Shown here: positions 49,754-58,663 of the stretch, one piece after another
How positions within the stretch are numbered: the first letter of the stretch is position 1
Layout: the number at the start of each line of letters is the position of its first letter
Made by a program: the position numbers and the translations under genes
Assembly: GCF_015351105.1 (NCBI RefSeq)
Contig: NZ_JADKRR010000001.1
Location: forward strand, 2,089,069 to 2,153,068
Length of the DNA stretch: 64,000 bases
Direction of reading: 5' to 3'
Source: Clavibacter sp. VKM Ac-2872
GTDB lineage: Bacteria; Actinomycetota; Actinomycetes; Actinomycetales; Microbacteriaceae
The notes under the pieces: model-generated
Databases searched by the model: none
What the model saw: the letters and a program-made list of their open reading frames with translations, nothing else
What the model was told of the DNA's origin: nothing

Positions 49754-50889
49754 GGGGAGCTCCCGCCGAGCGGCGCGGTCGGCCACCGCGCCTGCACGAC
49801 GAACTCGTCGCCGCACGCGTACCGGGCCTGGCCGCCGTGGAGGGCGCAGCGGCGGCGGATCGCGGCGAGGCCCCGGTGCTCCTGCACGGGGCGTCCCCGC
49901 AGGTCGCGTCCCACGGCGTTGGCGACGGACACCGCGAGCGCGTCGGGCGACCACTCGACGCGGAGGCGCGCGGGGGCGCCCGCGCCGTGCCGCAACGCGT
50001 TCGTCAGGGATTCCTGCACGACCCGGTAGACGGCGGATCCCACGCCCGGCAGGAGGGGACGCGGTGTGCCCGCGTCCTGCCTCTCGATGCGGAGGCCGGA
50101 GCCGCGGAAGCCCTCGACGAGGGCGTCGACGTCGTCCCAGCCGGGGACGGGACGGACGTCGGCGTCGGCCTCCGTGGGGGCCAGGAGCCCCCGCACCTCG
50201 TGCAGGGCGGCGCGGCTGGTCTCGGAGATGGTGCGGAACATGCGGGACACCTCGGGGCTCGGCGCGGTCGCCCGGCCGCTCTCCGCCTGGACGATGACGC
50301 TGGTCAGCGTGTGCGCCAGCACGTCGTGCATGTCGTCGCTGATGCGCTCGCGCTCCTCGTAGGCGGCGATGCGCGTCCGCGCGTCCGCGTCGCGTTCGGA
50401 CAGCATCGTCCGGAGCTCGGCGGTGCGCACGGCCTCGGTCCGGCGCCGCTCGAGCAGACCCGCCGCCCACGCGATCGCGAAGCTCACGGACACGAGCGCG
50501 ATGACCATGCCGACGGATCCCGTGGAGCCCAGCTCCCCGCCGGTGAGGGTGCGCGCGGCGAGGACGACCACGAAGCAGGCGCCGAGGGCGAGGCCCGCGT
50601 GCCGGAACCGGTCGGCGGCGTGCGCGGACACGGAGTAGGCGGCCACCAGGAGCACCACGTCGCCCGGGAACAGCAGCGAGCTCGTCACCAGCATGTGCGC
50701 CGACGAGATCGCCGTGGCCAGCAGCGCGGCGACGACGGGCCGTGCGTGGCGCACCGCGAGCGTCAGCGCCATGAGGGAGGACCAGATCCAGTCGGGCTGG
50801 CCGAGGACGCCCATGACGGCGCACAGGACGACGGCAGCGCCCGCGACGACCCGGTCGACGTGCGCACGCGGACTCCCCCGTCGCATCAC
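49750..50889 (-). CDS. Sensor histidine kinase, NarL-partner type
   Basis: The 379-residue kinase has about five membrane helices (to about residue 165) with short loops, then a HisKA_3 dimerisation region 'EERERISDDMHDVLAHTLTSVIVQAESG' with the phospho-acceptor His (cited in part), and an ATPase domain with N-box 'RVVQESLTNALRHGAG' and G-box 'EHRGLAAIRRRCALHGGQ'. No extracellular sensor domain is present: such intramembrane-sensing kinases often detect cell-envelope stress or peptide antibiotics. It could sense the locus's own lantibiotic. That is inference from location. Confidence 0.87.
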   Translation of the reverse strand: MMRRGSPRAHVDRVVAGAAVVLCAVMGVLGQPDWIWSSLMALTLAVRHARPVVAALLATAISSAHMLVTSSLLFPGDVVLLVAAYSVSAHAADRFRHAGLALGACFVVVLAARTLTGGELGSTGSVGMVIALVSVSFAIAWAAGLLERRRTEAVRTAELRTMLSERDADARTRIAAYEERERISDDMHDVLAHTLTSVIVQAESGRATAPSPEVSRMFRTISETSRAALHEVRGLLAPTEADADVRPVPGWDDVDALVEGFRGSGLRIERQDAGTPRPLLPGVGSAVYRVVQESLTNALRHGAGAPARLRVEWSPDALAVSVANAVGRDLRGRPVQEHRGLAAIRRRCALHGGQARYACGDEFVVQARWPTAPLGGSSP

Positions 50890-51246
50890 GTCCTCAGGCT
50901 AGCGGCGAGCGCACGCCCGATCGCCGGCGGAGGCCCTCCCGTCGCCCCCCCGTCCACGGGTCGTCCCGGTCGCGGCCTCCGACGATGGGGGGAGGACGCG
51001 GCCCCGGATGTCACCGGGTCGCACGATGCGCTCGGACGGACGCCGCTGAGATCGTGCTCAGGAGGGATCGCGCACGGGCTGCGCGTCGACGCCGCACCGG
51101 CCGAGGCGCGCGGATCCGCGATCCCCCGGGGCAAGTCGAACCTGTGAGGGCCCACGGGCCATCGGGATGGGTGCGGCTCGCACCACGACGGTCCGGGCCG
51201 ACCGGCTGGGATCCATGCGCGACAACAGGAACACAGGTGGAACACG
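50890..51246. promoter_or_regulatory. Intergenic control region of the lantibiotic locus
   Basis: A 357-base divergent gap between the sensor kinase and the prepeptide gene. No gene was found. It must hold promoters for both. No clear -10/-35 pair stands out. The block before the prepeptide start, AACACAGGTGGAACACG, supplies a moderate ribosome-binding site (AGGTGG). Confidence 0.45.
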
Positions 51247-51453
51247 ATGAACGACATCCTCGAGACGGAGCCTCCCGTCATGGTCAGCCCCCGGTGGGAC
51301 ATGCTCCTCGACGCGGGCGACGAGACCAGCCCCTCCGTCCAGACCCAGATCGACGCGGAGTTCCGTCGCGTCGTGAGCCCGTACATGGCCAGCAGCGGCT
51401 GGCTCTGCACGCTCACCATCGAATGCGGGACGTTCATCTGCGCGTGTCGCTGA
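51247..51453 (+). CDS. lanA: Class II lantibiotic prepeptide, michiganin/actagardine type
   Basis: The 68-residue precursor has a 48-residue acidic leader ending 'VVSPYMA', and a core from Ser49: [20 protein letters not shown]. Michiganin A (C. michiganensis) and actagardine share the scaffold '[15 protein letters not shown]'. By analogy to actagardine, rings would form between core positions 1-6, 7-12, 9-17 and 14-19. The CTLTIEC ring is the lipid II-binding motif of mersacidin-type lantibiotics. Here core position 15 is Phe, where michiganin A has Ile and actagardine Val. As in michiganin A there is an extra C-terminal Arg. Processing would follow the Ala before the core, not a GG site. Confidence 0.95.
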   Translation: MNDILETEPPVMVSPRWDMLLDAGDETSPSVQTQIDAEFRRVVSPYMASSGWLCTLTIECGTFICACR

Positions 51454-51466
51454 CGGACGCCCTCCC

Positions 51467-51499
51467 CGGACGGGCCGCGCTCCACGCGCGGCCCGTCCG
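51467..51499 (+). terminator. Hairpin (attenuator) between prepeptide and lanM
   Basis: A perfect 14-bp stem (51467-51480, CGGACGGGCCGCGC, with 51486-51499) with a 5-nt loop lies 14 bases after the prepeptide stop and 46 before lanM. It would terminate or process most transcripts, so the structural peptide is made in excess of the modifying enzyme. Confidence 0.8.
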
Positions 51500-51544
51500 C
51501 TGCGCGTCGGGCCCTGCCCGCCGTCCCGGGATGAGGGAGCCGAC

Positions 51545-54500
51545 GTGACGATCACCGCGGTGGAGCTGTCGCTCCTGCAGGCGGCCCGGCTGCGCGAACG
51601 GCGCGCGGCGACGCGGGCCGATGCCCGCCCCGTCCCCGAGCTCACGCGTGCCTGGCGCGTCGACGCCCTCGTCGACGACGGGACGCACGCCGCCTACCTC
51701 GCCGGGCAGCTGCTGGACGGCGACGACCTCGTGGCGCTCCTGGCGGGCGACGCGTGGACCCCGCGGGCCGCGAGCGCGGACTGGCTCGCCCGGGTGGATC
51801 CGTGGCTCGTGCAGCCGCCGGTCTCCGCGGAGGCCTACGCGCCGGCGAACGGCCACCTCGTCGTCGAGGACACCCGCGTGGCCGGGCTCCCCTTCGCCGC
51901 CCTTCTCGGCCCCGTGGTCGGAGCGCAGCGCGCCCACCTGGACGGCCGCCCGTGGCTCTCGCCCACCGCACGCGCGGATCTCCTCGACGGCCTCGCGGAG
52001 CGCCTCGCGACCCTCGCCCTCCGGGTCCTCATCGCGGAGCTGGCCGCGGATCCCGGGCCGGACCGCTACGCCCGACTCGAGGCGCGGCTCGCCGACCCCG
52101 CGCATCGCGCCGCGTTCCTCTCCCGCCACCCGGTCCTCGCGCGCGACCTCGTCACGGCGATCGGCAGCTGGCGCGCGCATGTCGCGCGCGTCCTCGACCG
52201 CCTGCACGTCGACCACGGGGACCTCGTCCGGGTCGGCCTCGCGCCCGAGCGGCTCGACGCCCTGGAGGCCGTGGACCTGGGCTCGGGCGACCCCCATGAC
52301 GGCGGGCAGTCCGTCGCCACGCTGCGCTTCTCGGACGGCCGCCGGCTCGTCTACAAGCCGCGCGACTGCCGGGTCTTCGCGCTGTACCGCGACCTCGTCG
52401 ACGCGCTCGCGCCCGCCCTCCCCGCGGAGATCCGCCTGCGCGCGGCCGCCGTGCTGCCGCGCGACGGGTACGGCTGGGTCGAGTTCGTGGCGCACGCCGA
52501 CGACGCCTCCGCCGCGATCCCCCTGTCCCGGCACCTCGGCCGGCTCGGCTCGCTGCTCGCCGTCGCGCACGTGCTCGGCGCATCCGACCTCCACCTCGAG
52601 AACGTCATCGCCTCCGCGGACGGTCCCGTGCCCATCGACCTGGAGACGCTGATCCAGAACCGCAGCGAGGTCGACGGCGAGGACGGGACGGCCCTGCGCC
52701 GGGCATCGCGGATGCTCAACGCGTCGGTGCTGGGCAGCGGCATCCTCCCGGTCCAGCTCACCACCGGGGAGGGCACGAGCATCGACGTGAGCGTCAGCAC
52801 CGGGGGCCTGCACGACGCGGGGACCACGGCGACCGTCCACCAGGTGGTGGACGCGGCCACGGACGGCATGCGGATCGAGGCGCGCGAGATGCCGGTCGGC
52901 CGGTCGCGCAACCAGCCGCCGGGGGCGACGCTCGCGCGCATCCGCTCCGGTCGCGCCGCCCTCGCGGACGGGTACGCGCGCACGTTCCGCGCCGTCATCG
53001 AGCTCCGGGCGGAGGTCCGCGCGATCCTGTCGGCCGCGCCGGACATGTCGTCGCGGCACATCGTGCGCGCCACCCGCTCCTACTCCCTGCTCCTCACGGA
53101 GATGCGCCGACCCCGCCCGCTCCGCAGCGGCATCGACCGCGACCACCTCCTCCGCCACCTCTGGACGCGCATCGAGGACCACCCCGCCGATGCCGCGCTG
53201 ATCGAGGCGGAGGAGCGTGCCCTGTGGCGGCTCGACGTGCCCCTGTTCTCCACGCGCATGGATGCGCGCGCGCTGATCGCCGACGATCGGGAGGTCGCGC
53301 CCGGGCGCTTCGCGCGGACCACGCGTGAGGACGTGCTCGACCGGCTCGCCGGGCTCACCCTCGACGACCTCCCCGAGTCGCTCCGGCTGATCGACGAGTC
53401 CGTGCTGGCGGCGACCGCGACGCCCGACGGGGACGACGACCGTGACGCCGCGACCGGACGGCAGGCCGCGGACGCCGCCGCGTCACCCGCCCGCGCACCG
53501 CGCATGGACGACGACGCCCTGCGGGAGGCGGCACGCGGCCAGGCCCGCCTCCTCCTCGACTCCGCCGTCCTCGGTCGGGACGACGCCACGTGGATCGGCC
53601 TCAGCAGCAGCCTCGACAGCAGCGGCCTCGAGTACCGCCCCGCGGGACCCACCCTGTACGACGGGCTGGCGGGGATCGCGTTCGCCGCGACCCACGCGCA
53701 CGGCGTGCTGCCCGACCTCGGGCTCGACGACCTGGCCGGCCGGGCGATGCACGCGGTCACGGCGATCCTCGACGACTGGACGCGGGGCCTCATTGACCTC
53801 CCGGTGGGCGCCTACAGCGGCGCCGCCGGGCTGCTCTTCGCGCTCGCGCACCACGACGCACGGGTCGGCGACGACGCGCACCGCGACCTCCGGGCGGCGG
53901 CCGTCCGACGGCTCGGCGAGGTCGCCCACGAGGACACGCACCTGGACGTGATGGCGGGCGTCGCCGGGGCGTGCGCTGTGGTCGCGGGGCTGCCCGAGGG
54001 GGCGACCGAGGGCGGCCGCGCGACGCTGCGAGCGCTGGTCGGACGCCTGATGAGCACGGCGGTCGAGGTGGACGGCGGCGCCCTCGTCTGGGAGACCGGG
54101 GCCGAGCGGGCGCGGTTGGGCGGGTTCTCGCACGGCGCATCCGGCGTCGGCTGGGCGCTCGCCCGCACCGCCGGCGTGCTGGACGACGAGGCGATCGCCG
54201 ATGCGGCCGTGCGCGCCCTGCGCTTCGACGACGCGCTGTTCGACCCGTCCCGCCGCCGCTGGCGCGACGCGAGACCGGAGGCGCGATCCGCGACCGGATC
54301 CTTCCCCGCGCACTGGTGCCACGGCACCGCCGGGATCGCGATGGCCCGCGCGGACGCGGCCGCGGCGCTCCGCAGAACGGATCTCCTCGAGCTGGCTCTC
54401 GTCGGCGCCCGGGAGACGGCGTCCGACGCGCTCCCCTCCGACGATTCCCTGTGCCACGGGACGCTCGGCAACCTCATCGCGGTGCGCGGGGTGACCCGGC

Positions 54501-54703
54501 GGATCGGCGGCGAGGCCGGGCTCGCGGAGTACCGCGACCGCGCGCTGCGACGCGTCCTCCGCGCCGGCCCACGCAGCGGTCTGCCCGAAGGGGTGACCAG
54601 CGTGCGGGGCCTCATGCTCGGCACGGCCGGCGCGCTCTACGCGCTGTGCCGGGAGCTCGACCCCGGGATCCCGGACGCGCTGCTGCTGGAGGGGCCGCGC
54701 TGA
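51545..54703 (+). CDS. lanM: Lanthionine synthetase LanM
   Basis: The 1052-residue bifunctional enzyme has an N-terminal dehydratase domain (about 90-560; 'VYKPRDCRVFALY' and 'HLENVIASADGPVPIDLETLI' match the kinase-like active site that phosphorylates Ser/Thr) and a C-terminal LanC-like cyclase (about 680-1050). Zinc ligands are Cys925 ('HWCHGTAGIA'), Cys970 and His971 ('DDSLCHGTLGN'), and 'GGFSHGASGVGWAL' is the first LanC helix motif. It dehydrates the core Ser/Thr residues and joins them to cysteines. GGGAGCC precedes GTG 51545. The start is close to the hairpin after the prepeptide gene. No transporter with a leader peptidase follows. Confidence 0.94.
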   Translation: MTITAVELSLLQAARLRERRAATRADARPVPELTRAWRVDALVDDGTHAAYLAGQLLDGDDLVALLAGDAWTPRAASADWLARVDPWLVQPPVSAEAYAPANGHLVVEDTRVAGLPFAALLGPVVGAQRAHLDGRPWLSPTARADLLDGLAERLATLALRVLIAELAADPGPDRYARLEARLADPAHRAAFLSRHPVLARDLVTAIGSWRAHVARVLDRLHVDHGDLVRVGLAPERLDALEAVDLGSGDPHDGGQSVATLRFSDGRRLVYKPRDCRVFALYRDLVDALAPALPAEIRLRAAAVLPRDGYGWVEFVAHADDASAAIPLSRHLGRLGSLLAVAHVLGASDLHLENVIASADGPVPIDLETLIQNRSEVDGEDGTALRRASRMLNASVLGSGILPVQLTTGEGTSIDVSVSTGGLHDAGTTATVHQVVDAATDGMRIEAREMPVGRSRNQPPGATLARIRSGRAALADGYARTFRAVIELRAEVRAILSAAPDMSSRHIVRATRSYSLLLTEMRRPRPLRSGIDRDHLLRHLWTRIEDHPADAALIEAEERALWRLDVPLFSTRMDARALIADDREVAPGRFARTTREDVLDRLAGLTLDDLPESLRLIDESVLAATATPDGDDDRDAATGRQAADAAASPARAPRMDDDALREAARGQARLLLDSAVLGRDDATWIGLSSSLDSSGLEYRPAGPTLYDGLAGIAFAATHAHGVLPDLGLDDLAGRAMHAVTAILDDWTRGLIDLPVGAYSGAAGLLFALAHHDARVGDDAHRDLRAAAVRRLGEVAHEDTHLDVMAGVAGACAVVAGLPEGATEGGRATLRALVGRLMSTAVEVDGGALVWETGAERARLGGFSHGASGVGWALARTAGVLDDEAIADAAVRALRFDDALFDPSRRRWRDARPEARSATGSFPAHWCHGTAGIAMARADAAAALRRTDLLELALVGARETASDALPSDDSLCHGTLGNLIAVRGVTRRIGGEAGLAEYRDRALRRVLRAGPRSGLPEGVTSVRGLMLGTAGALYALCRELDPGIPDALLLEGPR

Positions 54704-54767
54704 CGGTCGTCGACGGGGTTCGCGCGGGGTGGCCCGGGCGGCCGTCGTGGGGCCGCCCGGGGACGGG

Positions 54768-56051
54768 TCACATCGTGTTCCAGTGGTTCTTCCCGTTGGC
54801 GTCGGGGCCGTGCCCGCCGCACTTGTAGCTGCGACCGTTGGCCGCCTGGGCGACGGTGCCGACGTCGGCGTTGGAGCAGAAGGCGCCGGGCTTGATGAGC
54901 CCGGTCTGCTGCGCCGGCGCGGGTGCCGGGGCCGCGGGAGCCGGTGCGGGAGCGGGCGCGACGGGCGCCGGAGCGGGAGCCGCGGGCTGCGGCGCGGGCG
55001 CAACCGTCGGCGCGACCGTGGGCTCGGGCGTCGGGGTCGGCGCGGGCGCGAGCAGCGTGAGCAGCGTGAGCGTCACAGTGGATCCGGCGTCGACGCGCGA
55101 TCCCGCGACCGGGCTCTGCGACACCACGGTCATGCCGTCGGTGACGCTCGGCACCCCGCCGGACTCGAGCACGTACTGGACGACGTAGCCGGCCTCGCGC
55201 AGGAGCGCGCGGGCGTCCGTCGCGGACTTCGCGCTGACGTCCTCGACGACGTGGACCACCGGGGTCGGGGTCGCCGACGGCGTCGGGGTGGAGGTCGGCG
55301 TCGGCGAGGCGCTCGCGCTGATCGCGTCCACCTGACGCGGACCCGACGTCGAGGCGGCCACGGGCACGACGGCGCCCATGACGAGGAGCAGGATCGCCCC
55401 GGCCGCGGTCGCGCTGCTGCGCGGGCGGGTGGCGAGGGCGGGGATCCAGCTGCGGCGGCCGGTGAGCAGCGGATACAGGCCCGTCGCCAGGGCGACCAGC
55501 CCGAGGGAGACGAACATGCCGCCGAATCCGCCCATGGCCGTGATGATCAGCACGGCCAGCGCGACGACGGACGTGACGACCCACGTCGTGGCGGGGTGCC
55601 GGCTCGGCCGGGTGTCGGCGATGACGGGAGCCACCGCCTTCGGCGCGACCTGCGCCGTCGGGGCGGGCCATGCCGCTGCCGCAACGGGGATCGCGGCGGT
55701 CGCCGCCGCGCGCTCGGCCTTGGCCCGCGCGGCCGCCTCGCGCTCCGCGGCCTTGGCCTGCATCGCCGCCTCCCGCTGCGCGACCTTCGCGGCCCGCTGC
55801 TGCTCGGCGACGGCTGCGCGCTCGGCCTGGATCCGCGCGGCATCCGCGGCGCGAGCGGCCTTCGCCTGTTCGGCCTGCTGCGTGGCGGCGACGGCGGCCA
55901 GCGCCGCGGCGCTCGGCGCCTGCGCCTGGGGTGCGGCGGGCTGGACCATCGGGGCGACGTGCTGCGTCCACACGGCGCCGTCCCAGTAGCGGAGCTGGCC
56001 GGATCCGTCGGGGAACCAGCCGGCGGGAGCGGCGGAGGGGACGTCGGACAT
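54768..56051 (-). CDS. DUF2510/PASTA-domain membrane protein
   Basis: The 427-residue protein starts with a DUF2510 module ('AGWFPDGSGQLRYWDGAVWTQHVAP', quoted in part), typical of actinobacterial membrane proteins, then an Ala/Lys/Glu-rich coiled-coil-like helix (45-125), three hydrophobic segments (about 155-240), a PASTA domain ('VVEDVSAKSATDARALLREAGYVVQYV', in part), a Pro/Ala repeat linker (about 330-385) and a C-terminal module with two cysteines ('GAFCSNADVGTVAQAANGRSYKCGG'). PASTA domains bind muropeptides or beta-lactams. A cell-wall sensing role is plausible. It is convergent with lanM, and nothing links it to the lantibiotic by overlap. Confidence 0.75.
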   Translation of the reverse strand: MSDVPSAAPAGWFPDGSGQLRYWDGAVWTQHVAPMVQPAAPQAQAPSAAALAAVAATQQAEQAKAARAADAARIQAERAAVAEQQRAAKVAQREAAMQAKAAEREAAARAKAERAAATAAIPVAAAAWPAPTAQVAPKAVAPVIADTRPSRHPATTWVVTSVVALAVLIITAMGGFGGMFVSLGLVALATGLYPLLTGRRSWIPALATRPRSSATAAGAILLLVMGAVVPVAASTSGPRQVDAISASASPTPTSTPTPSATPTPVVHVVEDVSAKSATDARALLREAGYVVQYVLESGGVPSVTDGMTVVSQSPVAGSRVDAGSTVTLTLLTLLAPAPTPTPEPTVAPTVAPAPQPAAPAPAPVAPAPAPAPAAPAPAPAQQTGLIKPGAFCSNADVGTVAQAANGRSYKCGGHGPDANGKNHWNTM

Positions 56052-56179
56052 GGTGCTCCTCGGGTGCGTGCCGCGGCGAAGGGGTAGGCGGCAGGTGGTG
56101 CCGTCGAGTGACGACGCCTGAGGCTATGAGCGCGCTCCCACGGGCGTAAGCCCTCGTGTGGGGGTGAATGGGGGGGGCG
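56052..56179. other. Gap before the foreign insert
   Basis: About 130 bases with no gene. A run of eight G (around 56170) and the change to lower GC content just to the right mark the left side of the insert. Confidence 0.4.
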
Positions 56180-56400
56180 GGACTACTGGGATCCGTCGGC
56201 CCGACGGGCCACGTCTGGATCCATCGCATCAAAGCCCTCGTCCGCGCCCGGTCGACCTCCGCCAGGATCCGATCTGCCGTCTCCTGCGGCGACTCGTGTT
56301 CCCAAAAACGCAGGACGATCCGTGAGGAGACGCCGAGGGGCGATCGCGTCCGTGAGGCTTTCGCGACTTTGCTTGAGCATCAGGATCCACTAATCAGCAG
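56180..56400 (-). pseudogene. Remnant of a Vsr-like/DUF559 endonuclease (C-terminal fragment)
   Basis: Minus-strand reading from about 56330 to 56190 gives 'RIVLRFWEHESPQETADRIL' and then 'AEVDRARTRALMRWIQTW'. The R-F-W-E-H-E core followed by a helix is the end of very-short-patch-repair (Vsr) type endonucleases, where the text reads 'GWxVLRFWEHE'. The catalytic N-terminal part is missing, there is no start codon or ribosome-binding site in the frame, and the sequence becomes unrecognisable upstream of 56330. This looks like the relic of a restriction-modification or repair gene at the left side of the insert. Confidence 0.45.
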
Positions 56401-56498
56401 CCGCGTTCAGCGCGCCCAGTACTCCCGCGCCGACGTATCTGACGCATCCGCGACCGAGTCAGCTAGGCGCCGCCGGGTGAACGCGATACGGTGCGGTC
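56401..56498. other. Upstream region of the ImmA-like/PIN pair
   Basis: About 100 bases without a gene. A -10-like TACGGT (56487-56492) ends 6 nt before ATG 56499, so the transcript is probably leaderless. Confidence 0.4.
56487..56492 (+). promoter_or_regulatory. -10 box of a leaderless transcript (ImmA-like gene)
   Basis: TACGGT ends 6 nt before ATG 56499, with no ribosome-binding site in between. Confidence 0.35.
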
Positions 56499-57673
56499 AT
56501 GTCGATTGATGTGCTACTCGGGCGCTCTACCGTTCCGATCGACGAGGCGGTGTTCCGTGCCTTGCTCGATAACTCTGTCGCCGGAACGTACGCTGACTAT
56601 TCCTACGCACTGGAGCGCGGAAATATACGTTTTACCACATTGGTAAAGTTGGCACGCAAAGGTGAGATACCGTATTCATTGTTCTTTGCGCCTCTTCCCG
56701 TAGTGGAGGCACAAGTCGGCGCAAAAACGGAAAAACTACTGGCCGGCACGAGTAAGAAAACATTTTCCCTAGGGTCAAGAAGCCGCGTAGAATTACGAGA
56801 CATCGAGCTTATCATTAAAGACCTACTGCGCAAGCAGGAGTTACTAAAGCGGCACGACCAGAGCCTTGTTGAAAACCGCGTCGTAGGAATTTTACACAAG
56901 CCCGGCGCCACGCCGGATGCGGACGCGAACAAGTTAATGGCAGCAATAGACCTACGCCCGCAAGACTTGCGTAAGTGTCGCACGAAAGAGAAGGCGCTCG
57001 ATCTAATGATCGAGCGGTTGGAAGCGAAGCAGATCCTTGTGTCGCGGAGCGTCCAACACTATATGCCTCAACGCCTGACGCACGTGGAGTTCAGCGGAAT
57101 GACGATTCGCGATAAGATAGTACCGTTCATTTTTCTGGCCGGTGGTGAACATAACGACTACCAGGAACCAGTCGGTAGGACCATTTTTACCCTTGCACTG
57201 ATGACAGTACTTATCGGTCGCAGAATCTTCGCCCCAATGACTTGGGATGGGGCAAGCGTGGGAACCGAAGTCGGAAGAGAGTACGACATCGCCGGGGCGA
57301 TGCTTATGCCTCGCGACCAGATGAAGGAGCTCGCGCCGACCTCCCTAGAAGACATGAAAGCAATTTCAAGCGAATTTAAAGTCACGGCCAGCGCGGTCAC
57401 GGTCCGCGCGATGCGCCTTTCCCTCATCACAGGAGAGACCGCCACCGCATATCTCGACGATTTGCGACTCGATTACAACCAGAACAAGCAGTCAAAGCCC
57501 ATGAATCAGCCACTGCCGGAGAACGCTATCAGAAAGTATAATGGTAATGAACTCACTAAGCGAATGCTCGATGCGCTGAGTAGCAACAGCATCTCAACTA
57601 GTGACTTCTGCCGCTCTGTCTGCTTAAACCGCATCAAGCCAACGCAGATAGATGACCTGAGAAGGGCGCTGTC

Positions 57674-57677
<4 letters not shown>
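56499..57677 (+). CDS. ImmA/IrrE-like (COG2856) protein lacking the zinc motif
   Basis: The 392-residue protein has an N-terminal helical region (1-130), a middle part 'GRTIFTLALMTVLIGRRIFAPMTWDG' (about 227) and 'EYDIAGAMLMPRDQMKELAPTSLEDMKAISSEFKVTASAVTVRAMRL' (about 262, quoted in part). That last stretch matches the end of ImmA/IrrE metalloproteases ('AxxLLMP...LAxxFxVSxxAVxxRL'). The preceding HExxH zinc site, expected around 227-232, is replaced by 'TIFTLALMTV', so it should not be an active peptidase. Codon usage is AT-richer than the flanks (many AAA, TTA, AGA), indicating transfer. The stop overlaps the next start (GTGA). Confidence 0.6.
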
Positions 57678-58198
<521 letters not shown>

Positions 58199-58206
58199 CG
58201 CTAGCT

Positions 58207-58329
58207 ATGATGACAAAATCGCCTCACGCTCTCCGCAGGTTGCATGGCAGCAGACCTCGCTCTCGTTGCATCTCCTGTGAGGAAATGTGCAAGATCACGC
58301 TATGGACGCTTGTCGACGGAACGCAATAG
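58207..58329 (+). CDS. Possible small protein, 40 codons
   Basis: An ATG at 58207 opens a 40-codon frame encoding a basic, cysteine-containing peptide ('RRLHGSRPRSRCISCEEMC'). No ribosome-binding site is visible. Beyond its TAG the frame stays open for another 70 or so codons to the tRNA gene, so it may be the broken 5' part of a longer relic. No family is recognised. Low confidence. Confidence 0.25.
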   Translation: MMTKSPHALRRLHGSRPRSRCISCEEMCKITLWTLVDGTQ

Positions 58330-58516
58330 CTCGCGGATACCTCTCAAGGCCTAAGAAGCACCGAAGACCGCCTCAGCAGAGTCAAGACAGCAGTGAAACT
58401 CGGGGAAGCACGCGATTCAGGTCGGTGCGTCGACCATGGAGTTCACCGCAACGATGCCTGCGTACATACGACGAATGCCCCGGCCGGACCCATCAGGTCC
58501 TTCCGAGGCATGTCCG
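58330..58516. other. Right margin of the insert
   Basis: No supported gene. The sequence returns to host-like GC content near the tRNA. I looked for a copy of the tRNA 3' end at the left side (about 56.1-56.5 kb) and saw none. Confidence 0.4.
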
Positions 58517-58590
<74 letters not shown>

Positions 58591-58663
58591 CTGTCCCATC
58601 GCTGGGCAACTCGTAGAGCCTACCGCATCGGCAGCACTGCTCCGGCACGCGCGGGGCCCCGGA

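Noticed and set aside
54637-56232. Long minus-strand frames with Arg/Ala/Pro-rich translations
   Set aside because: They are antisense or off-frame shadows of real high-GC genes: arginine-rich, no domain motifs and no ribosome-binding sites. The same holds for most other long frames in the window.
58330-58516. Possible att direct repeat of the tRNA-Pro 3' end
   Set aside because: No matching copy of the tRNA end was found on the far side of the insert, so integration at the tRNA is only suggested by position.
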